Assembly: GCA_902589175.1 (NCBI GenBank)
Contig: CACIRX010000004.1
Coordinates: 24,369 to 88,368, forward strand
Source: an uncultured Pelagibacteraceae bacterium
GTDB taxonomy: Bacteria; Pseudomonadota; Alphaproteobacteria; Pelagibacterales; AG-422-B15
DNA: 64,000 nt
Reading direction: 5' to 3'
Shown: piece after piece, positions 21,976 to 32,708 of the stretch
Numbering within the stretch: position 1 is the stretch's first letter
How the letters are laid out: the number at the start of each line of letters is the position of its first letter
Program-made: the position numbers and the translations under genes
Notes under the pieces: model-generated
Databases searched by the model: none
The model's input: the letters and a program-made list of their open reading frames with translations, nothing else
What the model was told of the DNA's origin: nothing

Positions 21976-22582
21976 AAATATAAAAGAAATAGTTATTGCC
22001 AGTCATAATGAAGGAAAGGTGAGAGAAATCAGATCTTTATTGAAGCCAATGGGATTCAAAATTTACTCTGCAAAAAAATTTTGTATCAATGAACCAATTG
22101 AAAACGGAAAAACTTTTAAAGAAAACTCTCTAATAAAATCAAAAAATGCAGCCAAAAAATCAGGCATTCCTGCCATAGCTGACGATAGTGGTCTTTGTAT
22201 TTTATCACTTGGTAATCAACCTGGAATATACTCAGCCAGATGGGCAGGCAAGGATAAAAATTTCGATACGGCAATTAGAAGAATACAAAAAAAAATTTAC
22301 ACAAATAATCTTACGAATAAAAGCTCTCGAAAAGCTTTTTTTTGTTGTGCTTTATCCATTTATTTTCCAGATAATAATTACAGAGTATTCGAAGGAAAAA
22401 AATATGGACATGTTCAATTTCCCCCTCTAGGTAAAAATGGCTTTGGATATGATCCTATATTTGTACCAATTGGTTATAAAAAAACATTTGGTGAAATGAA
22501 CTTCAATTATAAAGAGAGAATAAGTCACCGATCAATTGCGTTCAAAAAAATGAAAACGTATCTAGAAAAATTTAAAGATTAA
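21968..22582 (+). CDS. rdgB: RdgB/HAM1 non-canonical purine NTP pyrophosphatase
   Basis: ASHNEGKVREI, ADDSGLCILSLGNQPGIYSARWAG, GFGYDPIFVP; alternative start (GTG). Confidence 0.93.
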   Translation: MIKNIKEIVIASHNEGKVREIRSLLKPMGFKIYSAKKFCINEPIENGKTFKENSLIKSKNAAKKSGIPAIADDSGLCILSLGNQPGIYSARWAGKDKNFDTAIRRIQKKIYTNNLTNKSSRKAFFCCALSIYFPDNNYRVFEGKKYGHVQFPPLGKNGFGYDPIFVPIGYKKTFGEMNFNYKERISHRSIAFKKMKTYLEKFKD

Positions 22583-23874
22583 TTTAATAGAATGAATTTT
22601 TGATTCTTTATTTTATATATTTTTGGTTGACGTGAAACATTGCCATCTGAAGTTATTTTAAACCATCCATCTATGCCAATAAAACCTTTGGTATTATGTA
22701 GTTTGTTTGTTGTGAAATTGTTTTTGTCTTGATGAAGATTACTGATGAGTCCAACAATATCATAACTTAATGTCGCTAAAGGGTGTGGCTTAGAATTAAA
22801 AATTCCCAAATACATATCCTCAAATTTTCTCCGATTATCTATGTCAAGTGACGTGAAGTATCCATTTTCTAAACCTGGTTCCTTTAGTGCTAAATTTTTA
22901 GCCCATAATGAACTTCCGATATATTGTACTTTTTTAGGATCCACATCATAGTATGGAAGTATAGAGCTGAAGTTTGATACCTCTTGAAAATTTTGTGCAA
23001 AAATCATTAAGGCTTCAAAGCTTAATTCACCGTATGTATCTAATTTTTTTAACTTTTTCAATTCCTCTTTAGCCTTTTCAGAATTTTCTATCTCCAATTG
23101 TTGTATTCTTTTTTCTAAATTAGTTTTTCTTTCCTCAAAATTTGAAAGATTCTTCGAAACATTATAAAAATTTGGAAAGTTCGGATCATAGAAAGTAAAA
23201 ATAAACGATGATGAATTGTTTTTAGACTGAAATTTTTTAATTTCTCTTTCAACACGACTTCCAAATTGATTTCTTGGAATTAATACAGCATATTTTTTTA
23301 AATTACGTTTAATGGAATAGTCTAGTAACCCTTTTATTTCATCTTCTAACGTGAGCCCAAACACATATAATCTGTCGTCTTGTATTTCAGAATTATTAGA
23401 AAGTGCTATGATTGGTATAGCTTTATTTTTTGTAATCTCTCTAACCTGATTTACTTTATCTGAGAAAACCGGCCCAATAATTATATCTATATTACCTTCA
23501 AGTACTCTATATAATCGAGATAATAACTGCTCTTCATCACCTGTATCAATTATTGTAAATATGATTTTTTTGTTATTTTTTTTTTCAACTGCCAATTGTG
23601 CTGAGTTTAATAACGATTTACCTATCTGATAATGTTTACCGCTTAAAGGTAGCATTAAAACAATATTAAGAAATTTCTTTTGAGTAATATCCTTTTCTTC
23701 ATTTAATATCTGTATTGATAATGAATTATTATTATTTTTATTCTTATTATCTAATTTTATAGATTTATTATATGTGTTAGTTTCAATTTGGTAATTAGTT
23801 GGAGTTTCACAGCTAAGAAAGCTAATGAATGCAAAGAAAGCTATTAATAATATAACTTTTTTTTTGAGATACAT
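22579..23874 (-). CDS. LpoA-like penicillin-binding protein activator / periplasmic-binding-like lipoprotein
   Basis: Lipobox-like FLSC; VLMLPLSGKHYQIGKSLLNSAQLAVE, GPVFSDKVNQVREI; head-to-head with rsmI as in many proteobacteria. Confidence 0.75.
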   Translation of the reverse strand: MYLKKKVILLIAFFAFISFLSCETPTNYQIETNTYNKSIKLDNKNKNNNNSLSIQILNEEKDITQKKFLNIVLMLPLSGKHYQIGKSLLNSAQLAVEKKNNKKIIFTIIDTGDEEQLLSRLYRVLEGNIDIIIGPVFSDKVNQVREITKNKAIPIIALSNNSEIQDDRLYVFGLTLEDEIKGLLDYSIKRNLKKYAVLIPRNQFGSRVEREIKKFQSKNNSSSFIFTFYDPNFPNFYNVSKNLSNFEERKTNLEKRIQQLEIENSEKAKEELKKLKKLDTYGELSFEALMIFAQNFQEVSNFSSILPYYDVDPKKVQYIGSSLWAKNLALKEPGLENGYFTSLDIDNRRKFEDMYLGIFNSKPHPLATLSYDIVGLISNLHQDKNNFTTNKLHNTKGFIGIDGWFKITSDGNVSRQPKIYKIKNQKFILLN

Positions 23875-24762
23875 ATGACCATAAAATTAAATAATTATTA
23901 TATTAATGAATTATTAGAATACGAAAAGGTTCAAAATGGATTATACATTGTGGCTACTCCAATTGGTAATTTAGGTGATATTACCCTACGATCTCTTAAA
24001 ATTCTCTCTTGTGTTGATTTAATCTTATGTGAAGATACGCGCATTAGTAAGAAATTAATTAACAAATATGGTATTAAAACTCAACTAAAACCATTTCATA
24101 AGTTTAACTCAAAAAACTCTATTCCATTAGTAATAAAAAAATTACAAGCGGGATTATCAATTGCAATAATATCCGATGCTGGTACGCCAATAATTTCAGA
24201 CCCAGGTTCAGATCTCATAAAAATTTGTAACGAAAAAAAAATTAATGTATTTTCATTACCTGGCCCATCAGCGACCATATCAAGCTATGTTTTATCAAGT
24301 TTTGCTCAAACATCTTTCATGTTTAGAGGTTTTTTTCCAAGACATAAAAGAGAAGCCCTAAAAGAATTGGATTTGATAAAAAAACTTGAATGTACTGTAA
24401 TATTTTTTGAGTCACCTCAGCGAATTCTCAAAACACTTAATTTTATCAATTATCATTACGGTAGCTGCGAGATAACATTTGTAAGAGAATTATCCAAAAA
24501 AAATGAAGAAGTTATTAATTCAAATATTACAGCTGTTATTGAAAAATTGACGACTAGAAAAAAGATTTTAGGAGAAATAACATTCGTAGTTAAGCCTCTT
24601 TGTCATCGCAATGAAGGTAAAATTTCAAATGAAGAAATTTTAACACTATCTAATCAACTTATTGATGCAGGGCTCAATATCTCAAAAATTTCAAAAATTT
24701 TTTCAACTTACTTCAATCTTTCAAAAAGAGAGGTATATCAGTTACTAATAAAAAATAAGTAA
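23875..24762 (+). CDS. rsmI: 16S rRNA 2'-O-ribose C1402 methyltransferase RsmI
   Basis: GLYIVATPIGNLGDITLRSL, CEDTRISKKL, ISDAGTPIISDPGSDL, PGPSATISSYVLS. Confidence 0.95.
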   Translation: MTIKLNNYYINELLEYEKVQNGLYIVATPIGNLGDITLRSLKILSCVDLILCEDTRISKKLINKYGIKTQLKPFHKFNSKNSIPLVIKKLQAGLSIAIISDAGTPIISDPGSDLIKICNEKKINVFSLPGPSATISSYVLSSFAQTSFMFRGFFPRHKREALKELDLIKKLECTVIFFESPQRILKTLNFINYHYGSCEITFVRELSKKNEEVINSNITAVIEKLTTRKKILGEITFVVKPLCHRNEGKISNEEILTLSNQLIDAGLNISKISKIFSTYFNLSKREVYQLLIKNK

Positions 24763-24787
24763 TGATACCATTTTTGATATATAATAA

Positions 24788-25387
24788 TTGTTGATAATGA
24801 ATATTAAATTTGTTTTTACTTTAGTTTATATAATCCTTCCCTCTATCTTGATCGCTCACTGTGCACAAGTAGCAACCGGAACAGCTGTAAAGGTAGTTAC
24901 AGTCAATCAAGAAGCTAGATCAATTGGAGAGTTTGTTGATGATACAATTATAAAAACTTTAATAAAAAATATATATTTTGATCAAAATGAAAAACTATTT
25001 TTTAATATTGACGTTGAGGTGTCACAAGGAAGAGTGTTATTAACTGGGACAATAGAGAATATTGACCTTAAAATTGAAGCAACACGGATTGCTTGGGGAG
25101 TAAAAGGGGTACAAACTGTTATAAATGAAATTCAAATATCAAACTCAGATAATGTAATTAACTTTGCTGATGATCTTGTTATAAGCACAAAAGTAAAAGG
25201 AAAATTAATATTAAATGAAAAAATTAATTCATTAAATTATAGCATTGAGACAGTTAATAAGCTGGTCTACATTATAGGCATTGCTGAAAGTGAGGATGAA
25301 AAAAATTTAGTAATAAATATTGCGAGAGAAGTATATGGTGTTGAGGAAGTGATAGACTATATCTCAATTAAAGTAGACGAATTTTAA
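24788..25387 (+). CDS. BON-domain secreted protein/lipoprotein (start possibly ATG at 24797)
   Basis: Signal-like N terminus with IAHC; two BON repeats (GRVLLTGTIENIDLKIEATRIAWGVKGVQTVINEIQI ...). Confidence 0.8.
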   Translation: MLIMNIKFVFTLVYIILPSILIAHCAQVATGTAVKVVTVNQEARSIGEFVDDTIIKTLIKNIYFDQNEKLFFNIDVEVSQGRVLLTGTIENIDLKIEATRIAWGVKGVQTVINEIQISNSDNVINFADDLVISTKVKGKLILNEKINSLNYSIETVNKLVYIIGIAESEDEKNLVINIAREVYGVEEVIDYISIKVDEF

Positions 25388-25392
25388 TTTAA

Positions 25393-26322
25393 ATGAATAT
25401 AGGTTTTCAAATTGATGAAATTGATAGGCTCAATATTAAGACTGACAGTTCCTTACCGTTAATTTTAGAATCTCAAAAAAGAAAAAATAAAAATTTTTAT
25501 TTTTTGCCAAGTAGTCTAACGTATAAAAATAATCTGGTATACGCTCAGGCTAGAGAAATTTCTTTTAAAGACAATAAATTAAAAAATTATGTTATTGGTG
25601 ACCCAAAAAAAGTAAGGGTTAATAATTTTAATTATGTATTCATTCGACAGGATCCCCCTTATAATATGGAATATATTTCTTCTATGCATCTCTTAGAGCA
25701 AGTAAAAGGTCCTACTAAGTTTATCAATCATCCGAAAGGGATAAGAAACGCGCCAGAAAAAATCTCAATGCTATCCTATAAAAAAATAATTCCTCCAACA
25801 ATTATTACTAGAGAAAAAAAAGAAATAAATGATTTTATAAGACAAAATGGAAAGTGTGTAATTAAACCTCTATACGGTAATGGAGGTGAAAGTATATTTT
25901 TGCTTGATAAGAAGGATGAAAATTATAATCAAATCATTGAACGATTCATAGACCAGCTCAAAGAGCCATTTATAATTCAAAAATTTCTATCCGAAATAAA
26001 ACATGGAGATAAAAGAATAATTTTGGTCAATGGAGAACCAATTGCAGCTTTGAGAAGGATACCTAAGAGTAACGAAATACGGTCAAATATTCATGTAGGT
26101 GGTAACTGTGAAGCAGTCAAAATATCGCGACAAGATTTAAAAATTTGTGAAGAAATTAGGGGATTTTTAAAAGATGAGGGACTTTTTTTTGTAGGTATTG
26201 ATGTCATCGGAAAATATTTAACTGAAATTAATGTCACGTCACCAACTTGCATACAAGAAATCAAAAAACATCATAGCATTGATATATCAAAAATAATTTG
26301 GGATCAGCTTTTAGAAAGATAA
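25393..26322 (+). CDS. gshB: Glutathione synthetase
   Basis: FIRQDPPYNMEYI, KPLYGNGGESIF, GDKRIILVNGEPIAALRRIPK, INVTSPTCIQEI. Confidence 0.95.
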   Translation: MNIGFQIDEIDRLNIKTDSSLPLILESQKRKNKNFYFLPSSLTYKNNLVYAQAREISFKDNKLKNYVIGDPKKVRVNNFNYVFIRQDPPYNMEYISSMHLLEQVKGPTKFINHPKGIRNAPEKISMLSYKKIIPPTIITREKKEINDFIRQNGKCVIKPLYGNGGESIFLLDKKDENYNQIIERFIDQLKEPFIIQKFLSEIKHGDKRIILVNGEPIAALRRIPKSNEIRSNIHVGGNCEAVKISRQDLKICEEIRGFLKDEGLFFVGIDVIGKYLTEINVTSPTCIQEIKKHHSIDISKIIWDQLLER

Positions 26323-26332
26323 TTAACGTACC

Positions 26333-27295
26333 ATGAGCATACAATCAAAAATACTCAACTTCATGCTTAAAAAATATGTAAAAGATGTCCAGCCTCCTGT
26401 TGAACATAGATCTTATATCGAAGCAAGAAAAATGATGAACCAAGAAGGTTATACTGATCAAGATAATTCATTAGGATCCAAAATATTGCAAAAAATAATC
26501 TTTAATAGAACTAAATCGTCTATCGGTATTAATGAAATTAATTTAAACGGTATTAGAACTTTACATTTTATGAATGAAAACTCTGATAAAAAAAAATGTA
26601 TACTATATTTTCATGGTGGAGGATATGTTGCTGGGTCACCTGAAACGCACCAAAATATGCTTATATCACTTGCAAAGTTATCTTCAATTCAAATATTTGC
26701 TATTGATTATTCATTGTCGCCTGAAAGTAATTTTCCAAAGGCAATCAATGAGGCGATAAGCAGTTACAACGCCTTATTAGAAAAAGGATTTAAAAATGAA
26801 AATATATTTTTTGGTGGGGACTCTGCGGGGGGCAATCTAACATTAGTCAGTACACTAAAATTACAGGAACTAAGCCAAAAATTACCATCAAAAATTTTTT
26901 TACTATCACCTTGGACAGACTTAACTGGAGAGGGAAGAAGTATCAAAGAAAATTCAAAGTCAGATCCATATTTGTCATATGATAATTGGTTGAACACATC
27001 ACTCTCTATGCAGAAAACTGTCAGAGAATGGTACGCTCCAAATCAGAATTATAGAAATCCTCTTATATCACCGGTTTTTGCTAATTATTATAATTATCCA
27101 AAAACATTGATTCAAGTTAGTGACATTGAAATACTGTATAGCGACTCCTTAGATCTTGAGTCTAAAATAAAAGTTGGAAACAATGAAGTGAGACTCAGCG
27201 TTTACAAAAATTTACCTCATGTTTGGCAGATTTTTGGTTTTTTACCTGAAGCGAAGCAAGCGCTTAATGAGATCTCAAATTTTTTAAAAAATTAA
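26333..27295 (+). CDS. Alpha/beta hydrolase (HSL-type esterase)
   Basis: YFHGGGYVAGSPETH oxyanion-hole HGGG, GGDSAGGNL nucleophile elbow. Confidence 0.9.
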   Translation: MSIQSKILNFMLKKYVKDVQPPVEHRSYIEARKMMNQEGYTDQDNSLGSKILQKIIFNRTKSSIGINEINLNGIRTLHFMNENSDKKKCILYFHGGGYVAGSPETHQNMLISLAKLSSIQIFAIDYSLSPESNFPKAINEAISSYNALLEKGFKNENIFFGGDSAGGNLTLVSTLKLQELSQKLPSKIFLLSPWTDLTGEGRSIKENSKSDPYLSYDNWLNTSLSMQKTVREWYAPNQNYRNPLISPVFANYYNYPKTLIQVSDIEILYSDSLDLESKIKVGNNEVRLSVYKNLPHVWQIFGFLPEAKQALNEISNFLKN

Positions 27296-29559
27296 CTCTT
27301 AAATGCCGATAATGCAGCTAAGTTAACAATGTCTGCAACATTCGCGCCTAAAGGTGCAATTTGTATGCTTTCTTTAAAGCCAACTAAGTAGGGTCCAACA
27401 AGTGTGCCGCCACCCAACTCCTGAAGCATCTTTGTTGAAATGCTCGCACTGTGAATAGCTGGCATAATTAACAAGTTTGCAGGACCAGATAATTTACAAA
27501 ATGGATAAAGGTTCATTAAGTTTTCGTTCAAAGCAGTATTTGCCCCCATTTCTCCGTCATATTCGAAATCCAAATTTCTTTCATCAAGAATCTTCTTCGC
27601 ATCTCTCATATATACTGATCTCTCAGTAAATGGTTTTCCAAAATTTGAATATGATACTAGAGCAGCTCTTGGTTCAATGCCAAATATTTCTCTAACTACC
27701 TCAGCACTTTCTTGTGTGATATTTGCTAATTGAGAGGCATTGGGCATATCATGTACATTTGAGTCTGCAACAAAAATAGTTCTTCCATTACATAACATTA
27801 CTGTCATACCAAGAATGGTTTTGTTTGGTATTGGATCAAGTACATATTCAATACTCTCTAAAGAGGCTGCATAGCTTCTTGTTAAGCCACAAACCATTGC
27901 ATCGGCTTCTTTTAAAGAAACCATACATGCTGCGAAAACATTTCTTTCTCGATTTAAGAGATCTAAACAATCCTTTTTTAAAAATCCTTTTCTTTGTAAA
28001 CGATGATAGATGTGTTCAGCGTATCTATCATGTTCTGATTTATTTCTAGTGCTGTGTATTTCCATTTGATCAAAAAAATCTAAACCCATTTCCTGCATTT
28101 TGTTTTTTATGACATCATCTCTCCCAATTAAAATAGGAGTGCCCATTCTGTTATTAAGGAAAATTACAGCAGCCCTAATCATATCTTCCTCTTCTCCTTC
28201 AGTGAAAATAACTCTTTTGGGATTTTCTTTAACTTCTTGAAAAACTTTTTGAAGAAGGCCAGCTGATGGATTAAGTCTTGCGGATAATTCGTCTGAATAG
28301 TTTTCCATGTCTACTATTGCTTTTCTAGCGACACCAGTGTCCATAGCAGCCTTCGCAACTGCAGGAGGAACCTTACTGATTAGTCTTGGATCAAAGGGAG
28401 AAGGAATAATATAATCTGGTCCATATTGTGGTCTTTTACCTGGATATGCGTTTGCTACTTCGTCTGGCACATCTTCTTTTGCCAGGTCAGCAATGGATTT
28501 AGCCGCAGCTATCTTCATTTCAAGATTAATCGTTTTTGCCCTAACGTCTAGTGCACCCCTGAATATATAGGGAAATCCAAGTACATTGTTAACTTGATTA
28601 GGATAGTCAGACCTTCCGGTTGCAATAATAGCATCATCTCTACACTCTTTAATCTTTTCAGGTAATATCTCCGGCTCAGGATTTGCCATTGCAAAAATGA
28701 TTGGTTTTTCTGCCATAGATAAAACCATTTTTTGGGTAAGAATATTGCCAATTGAAAGTCCAAAAAAAATATCCGCACCTTCCAGAGCATCTTCTAGAGT
28801 TCTGCATTGTGTTTTTACAGCATGAGCAGATTTCCATTGATTCATGTTTTCTTTTCTTTCAGTGTGTATAACTCCTTTGGTATCGCATAGTATTGCATTT
28901 GCATTGGGCATGCCCATAGCTTTTAAAAGCTCCAGACAAGCAATACCTGCAGCACCCGCGCCATTTACGACAATTTTAACTTCATTAATTTTTTTTCCAG
29001 TAAGGTCTAGCGCATTAATAAGTGCAGCCGCAGATATAATTGCAGTACCATGTTGGTCATCATGGAAAATAGGTATGTCCATTATTTCTCTAAGTGTGTC
29101 TTCAATTATAAAACACTCAGGGGCTCTTATATCCTCAAGATTTATTCCACCAAAAGAAGGTCCTAAATACTTTACAGAATTAATAAATTTTTCAGCATCC
29201 TCAGTGTCAATTTCTAAATCAATTGAGTCAATGTCTGAAAATCTTTTAAATAAAACTGATTTACCCTCCATTACTGGTTTTGATGCATGTGCGCCTAAAT
29301 TACCAAGTCCTAATATTGCAGTTCCATTAGATATTACTGCGACTATATTCCCCTTACTTGTATAGTCATATACTGTACTTTTATCATCAGCAATGGCATT
29401 AACAGGAGCGGCAACTCCAGGCGAATAAGCCAGAGATAGATCTCTTTGAGTTTCAAGTGGTTTTGTTGCCTTAATTTCTATTTTACCTGGCTTACCTTGT
29501 GCATGAAACACCAACGCTTCTTTTTCACTAAAATGTTCTTCCCTATCTTTTTTTGTCAT
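27292..29559 (-). CDS. maeB: NADP-dependent malic enzyme fused to phosphotransacetylase-like domain
   Basis: LAYSPGVAAPV, FHDDQHGTAIISAAALINAL; C-terminal PTA-like domain; 755 aa. Confidence 0.95.
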   Translation of the reverse strand: MTKKDREEHFSEKEALVFHAQGKPGKIEIKATKPLETQRDLSLAYSPGVAAPVNAIADDKSTVYDYTSKGNIVAVISNGTAILGLGNLGAHASKPVMEGKSVLFKRFSDIDSIDLEIDTEDAEKFINSVKYLGPSFGGINLEDIRAPECFIIEDTLREIMDIPIFHDDQHGTAIISAAALINALDLTGKKINEVKIVVNGAGAAGIACLELLKAMGMPNANAILCDTKGVIHTERKENMNQWKSAHAVKTQCRTLEDALEGADIFFGLSIGNILTQKMVLSMAEKPIIFAMANPEPEILPEKIKECRDDAIIATGRSDYPNQVNNVLGFPYIFRGALDVRAKTINLEMKIAAAKSIADLAKEDVPDEVANAYPGKRPQYGPDYIIPSPFDPRLISKVPPAVAKAAMDTGVARKAIVDMENYSDELSARLNPSAGLLQKVFQEVKENPKRVIFTEGEEEDMIRAAVIFLNNRMGTPILIGRDDVIKNKMQEMGLDFFDQMEIHSTRNKSEHDRYAEHIYHRLQRKGFLKKDCLDLLNRERNVFAACMVSLKEADAMVCGLTRSYAASLESIEYVLDPIPNKTILGMTVMLCNGRTIFVADSNVHDMPNASQLANITQESAEVVREIFGIEPRAALVSYSNFGKPFTERSVYMRDAKKILDERNLDFEYDGEMGANTALNENLMNLYPFCKLSGPANLLIMPAIHSASISTKMLQELGGGTLVGPYLVGFKESIQIAPLGANVADIVNLAALSAFKS

Positions 29560-29684
29560 TTTTTCTTTTTTGGATTTTATATAGGTTTTTGCCTGCTTTT
29601 CAAATTCAAAAGATATATATTGAACAAACCTTTATTTATTTTTGGAGTTATTTAAAACAAAATAGATTAATAAACAATGTTTAT

Positions 29685-31223
29685 ATGAATGTTTTAAGGT
29701 CATCAGTTATTTATTCTTTTTTCACTTCAATAAGTAGAATTTTCGGTTTTTTAAGAGACATATTAATTGCTAATTTCTTAGGTACTGGACTGATAGCCGA
29801 TATTTTTTTTGTTGCTTTTAGGCTACCCAATACATTTAGAAGAATTTTTTCAGAAGGAGCATTAAACTCGGCATTTGTACCAATCTATACAAAGCTACTT
29901 AAAGATAAGTTAATAGACGAGTCAAGACAATTTGCTGGGAGTATTTTTTTAATTTTCTTAATTGTTTCTTCATTGGTGGTTTTAATAATTGAAATTTTTA
30001 TGCCATTTTTTATAACAATTTTAGCCCCAGGTTTCACTAACGATCATGATAAGTTTAATGAGTTAGTTAAAGTTGCAAGAATTATTTTTCCATTTCTGAT
30101 TTTAATTAGTATTTCATCAATCTGTTCATCTATTCTTAATTCGCATAATAAATTCGCTTTGTCAGCAGCTCTTCCTATTATATTGAATATTACACTGATT
30201 ATTTCACTAATCATTGCAGCTCATGTGAAAGCCGCATTTTTAACATTCTTATCTTGGAGTGTAGTCCTTGCTGGAATACTTCAAGTTATAATTCTTATAA
30301 TTGCTCTTTCAAGGGAAAAAATATATTTGTTCTTTACAGTGAAAATATATAACAGTTATATAAAACGTTTTTCAAAATTATTTTCAGCTAGTTTTTTTTC
30401 GTCTGGACTGTTGCAATTAAATATTTTAATTGGAACGATAATTGCTTCTTTTGAGAGTGGCGCAATTTCATATTTATATTATGCTGACCGAGTTTATCAA
30501 TTACCTCTTGCACTTGTCGGAATAGCTATTGGCATTGTATTACTGCCATCTATTTCAAGTAAAATAAGATCTGATACGCGTGAAACTATTCATCATTCAA
30601 TAGAACAAACTTTACTATACTCATTGTTATTTGCTGTTCCTGCATCGTTAGGAATTTATGTTCTATCAGACGAAATTGTAAGCGCGCTTTTTGAAAGAGG
30701 TGAATTTGACGAAAAATCATCCCTTTTTACATCTCAAGCTCTCAAATTTTATGCTTTAGGTCTTGTAGCATTTATTGTTATGAAAATTTATACACCAATA
30801 TTTTTTGCATATGAAAACGCAAAGCCTACTTTATACATTACTGCTATCAATTTAGCTATGAACACTTTATTTAGTATAGTCTTGTTCATTAACATAGGGT
30901 TTATCGGAATTCCAATAGCTACAAGTATATCAGCTTGGATAAGTGTTTTATTAATGAATTATTACTTAAAGATGTTCAATTATTATCAAATAAGCAGCAG
31001 AATTATCTTTCCTATCACAATAATAGCTATCAGCTCATTCTTTATGTACTTATATTTATTTTTTCTCAAAAAATATTCGGAGATATTTTTTAATTTATTG
31101 CAAGACCGTGAAATTATATTTCTTTTATTTTCAGTACTTTCTTCAATATTACTTTATTTTATTCTAATTTCATTTTACAAGCCGTTTAAATACTCTGAAA
31201 TTAAAAAGATTTTAAAAAAATGA
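29685..31223 (+). CDS. murJ: Lipid II flippase MurJ (ORF opens at 29553; ATG at 29685 likely real)
   Basis: Polytopic; SRIFGFLRDILIANFLGTG, RLPNTFRRIFSEGALNSAFVP. Confidence 0.93.
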   Translation: MNVLRSSVIYSFFTSISRIFGFLRDILIANFLGTGLIADIFFVAFRLPNTFRRIFSEGALNSAFVPIYTKLLKDKLIDESRQFAGSIFLIFLIVSSLVVLIIEIFMPFFITILAPGFTNDHDKFNELVKVARIIFPFLILISISSICSSILNSHNKFALSAALPIILNITLIISLIIAAHVKAAFLTFLSWSVVLAGILQVIILIIALSREKIYLFFTVKIYNSYIKRFSKLFSASFFSSGLLQLNILIGTIIASFESGAISYLYYADRVYQLPLALVGIAIGIVLLPSISSKIRSDTRETIHHSIEQTLLYSLLFAVPASLGIYVLSDEIVSALFERGEFDEKSSLFTSQALKFYALGLVAFIVMKIYTPIFFAYENAKPTLYITAINLAMNTLFSIVLFINIGFIGIPIATSISAWISVLLMNYYLKMFNYYQISSRIIFPITIIAISSFFMYLYLFFLKKYSEIFFNLLQDREIIFLLFSVLSSILLYFILISFYKPFKYSEIKKILKK

Positions 31224-32242
31224 ATGAGATTAAAAAAAATACCGTCTTATCTGGTGTGCAACCCTCAGGAAATCTTCATATAGGTAATTATCTTGGTGCA
31301 ATCAAGAATTTTGTAAGCATGCAAAGTGATTATAACTGTTTTTTTTGTATAGTTGATTTACATGCTATTACAGTAAAGCAAGATCCGAAGATACTTAAAA
31401 GAAATACCTTAGAAGTTGCAGCGTCCTACATTGCATCAGGTATTGATCCAAAAAAAAGTGTTGTATTTAATCAAAGCAGTGTATCCGCACATTCAGAGCT
31501 AGCATGGATATTTAATTGTGTAACAAGAATGGGTTGGTTAAATCGCATGACACAATTTAAAGACAAAGCTGGTAAAGATAAAGAGAATGCAAGCTCAGGT
31601 TTATTTATTTATCCAAATTTAATGGCTGCAGATATATTGGTTTATAAGGCAACACATGTTCCCGTAGGAAATGACCAAAAGCAGCATCTAGAACTTACGA
31701 GAGATATTGCGCAAAAATTTAATAGAGATTTTAATTGTGAAAACTTTTTTCCTATTCCTGAACCAATTATAGATAAGGATATATCAAGAATTATGTCTTT
31801 GAAAGATGGAGGACAAAAAATGAGTAAATCAGACCTATCAGAATATTCTCGCATAAGTCTTTTAGACGAGAGTGATGAGATTATAAAGAAGATCAAAAAA
31901 GCGAAAACAGCAGATACGGTTATGCCAGAAAAAATAGAGCAAATATTAAAATTAAGTGAAGTTAATAATTTGCTAAATATTTATGCAGGGTTTTCTGGAA
32001 TTGAAAAGGAAAAGTTGATTGCTCAATATAAAGGACAAAATTTTTCTAATTTTAAATCTGATTTATCTGACATACTTGTAGAGCAAATGAAACCTATAAC
32101 AGCAGAAATCAAAAAACTGATGCAGGATAAAGGCTATCTAATAGAGATTTTGTTAGAGGGTCAAAATAAAGCAAATGAAGTTGCTCAAAAAACGATTAAT
32201 GATGTATATGACATAGTAGGATTTCTAAGAAATGAAACATAG
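31220..32242 (+). CDS. trpS: Tryptophanyl-tRNA synthetase
   Basis: SGVQPSGNLHIGNYLGAI, PVGNDQKQHLELTRDIA, KMSKS. Confidence 0.97.
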   Translation: MNEIKKNTVLSGVQPSGNLHIGNYLGAIKNFVSMQSDYNCFFCIVDLHAITVKQDPKILKRNTLEVAASYIASGIDPKKSVVFNQSSVSAHSELAWIFNCVTRMGWLNRMTQFKDKAGKDKENASSGLFIYPNLMAADILVYKATHVPVGNDQKQHLELTRDIAQKFNRDFNCENFFPIPEPIIDKDISRIMSLKDGGQKMSKSDLSEYSRISLLDESDEIIKKIKKAKTADTVMPEKIEQILKLSEVNNLLNIYAGFSGIEKEKLIAQYKGQNFSNFKSDLSDILVEQMKPITAEIKKLMQDKGYLIEILLEGQNKANEVAQKTINDVYDIVGFLRNET

Positions 32243-32708
32243 ATCAAAATTTTTAGTTATAGTTGACGACTCTCAAGAGTTGGATGTAGCCATCAGGTTT
32301 GCTGCTAAGCGTGCTAGAAGTACCAAAGGTGGTGTAGTTTTATTGAACGTCATTGAACAATTTGATCCCCAGCAATGGCAGTCGATTGAAGACATAATCC
32401 TTCAGGAAGCTAGAGAAAAGGCACAAAAAAAACTTCAAAAATGGTCAAAAGTGATAAATGATCTTACAGGTGTCGTTCCTGAATTAATGGTTAAGGAGGG
32501 TGTCACAAGTGAAAAAATTATTGAGACACTCGAACAAGATGATGCTGTTAGATTTTTAGTTTTAGCTGCAGCAGAAGCAGATCAGCCAGGACCGCTTGTA
32601 TCGCTCTTAGCAGGACAAAAGTCTGGAAAATTACCTGTGCCTATCGTAATTATACCTCAAGGTCTCTCAGAAGATGTAATTGATGATTTAGCGTCAAGAT
32701 CAGATTAA
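32232..32708 (+). CDS. Universal stress protein family
   Basis: FLVIVDDSQELDVAIRFAAKRA..., C-terminal PVPIVIIPQG. Confidence 0.8.
   Translation: MKHRSKFLVIVDDSQELDVAIRFAAKRARSTKGGVVLLNVIEQFDPQQWQSIEDIILQEAREKAQKKLQKWSKVINDLTGVVPELMVKEGVTSEKIIETLEQDDAVRFLVLAAAEADQPGPLVSLLAGQKSGKLPVPIVIIPQGLSEDVIDDLASRSD

Noticed and set aside
23720-23760. AAT-rich microsatellite-like run in the lpoA-like gene (NKNKNNNNSL)
   Set aside because: Triplet-based low complexity in an AT-rich linker; would not cause phase variation by frameshift.
29553-29684. 44-residue N-terminal extension of MurJ overlapping maeB
   Set aside because: Conserved MurJ begins at MNVLRSSVIYSFFTSISR (ATG 29685); the upstream stretch is likely untranslated.
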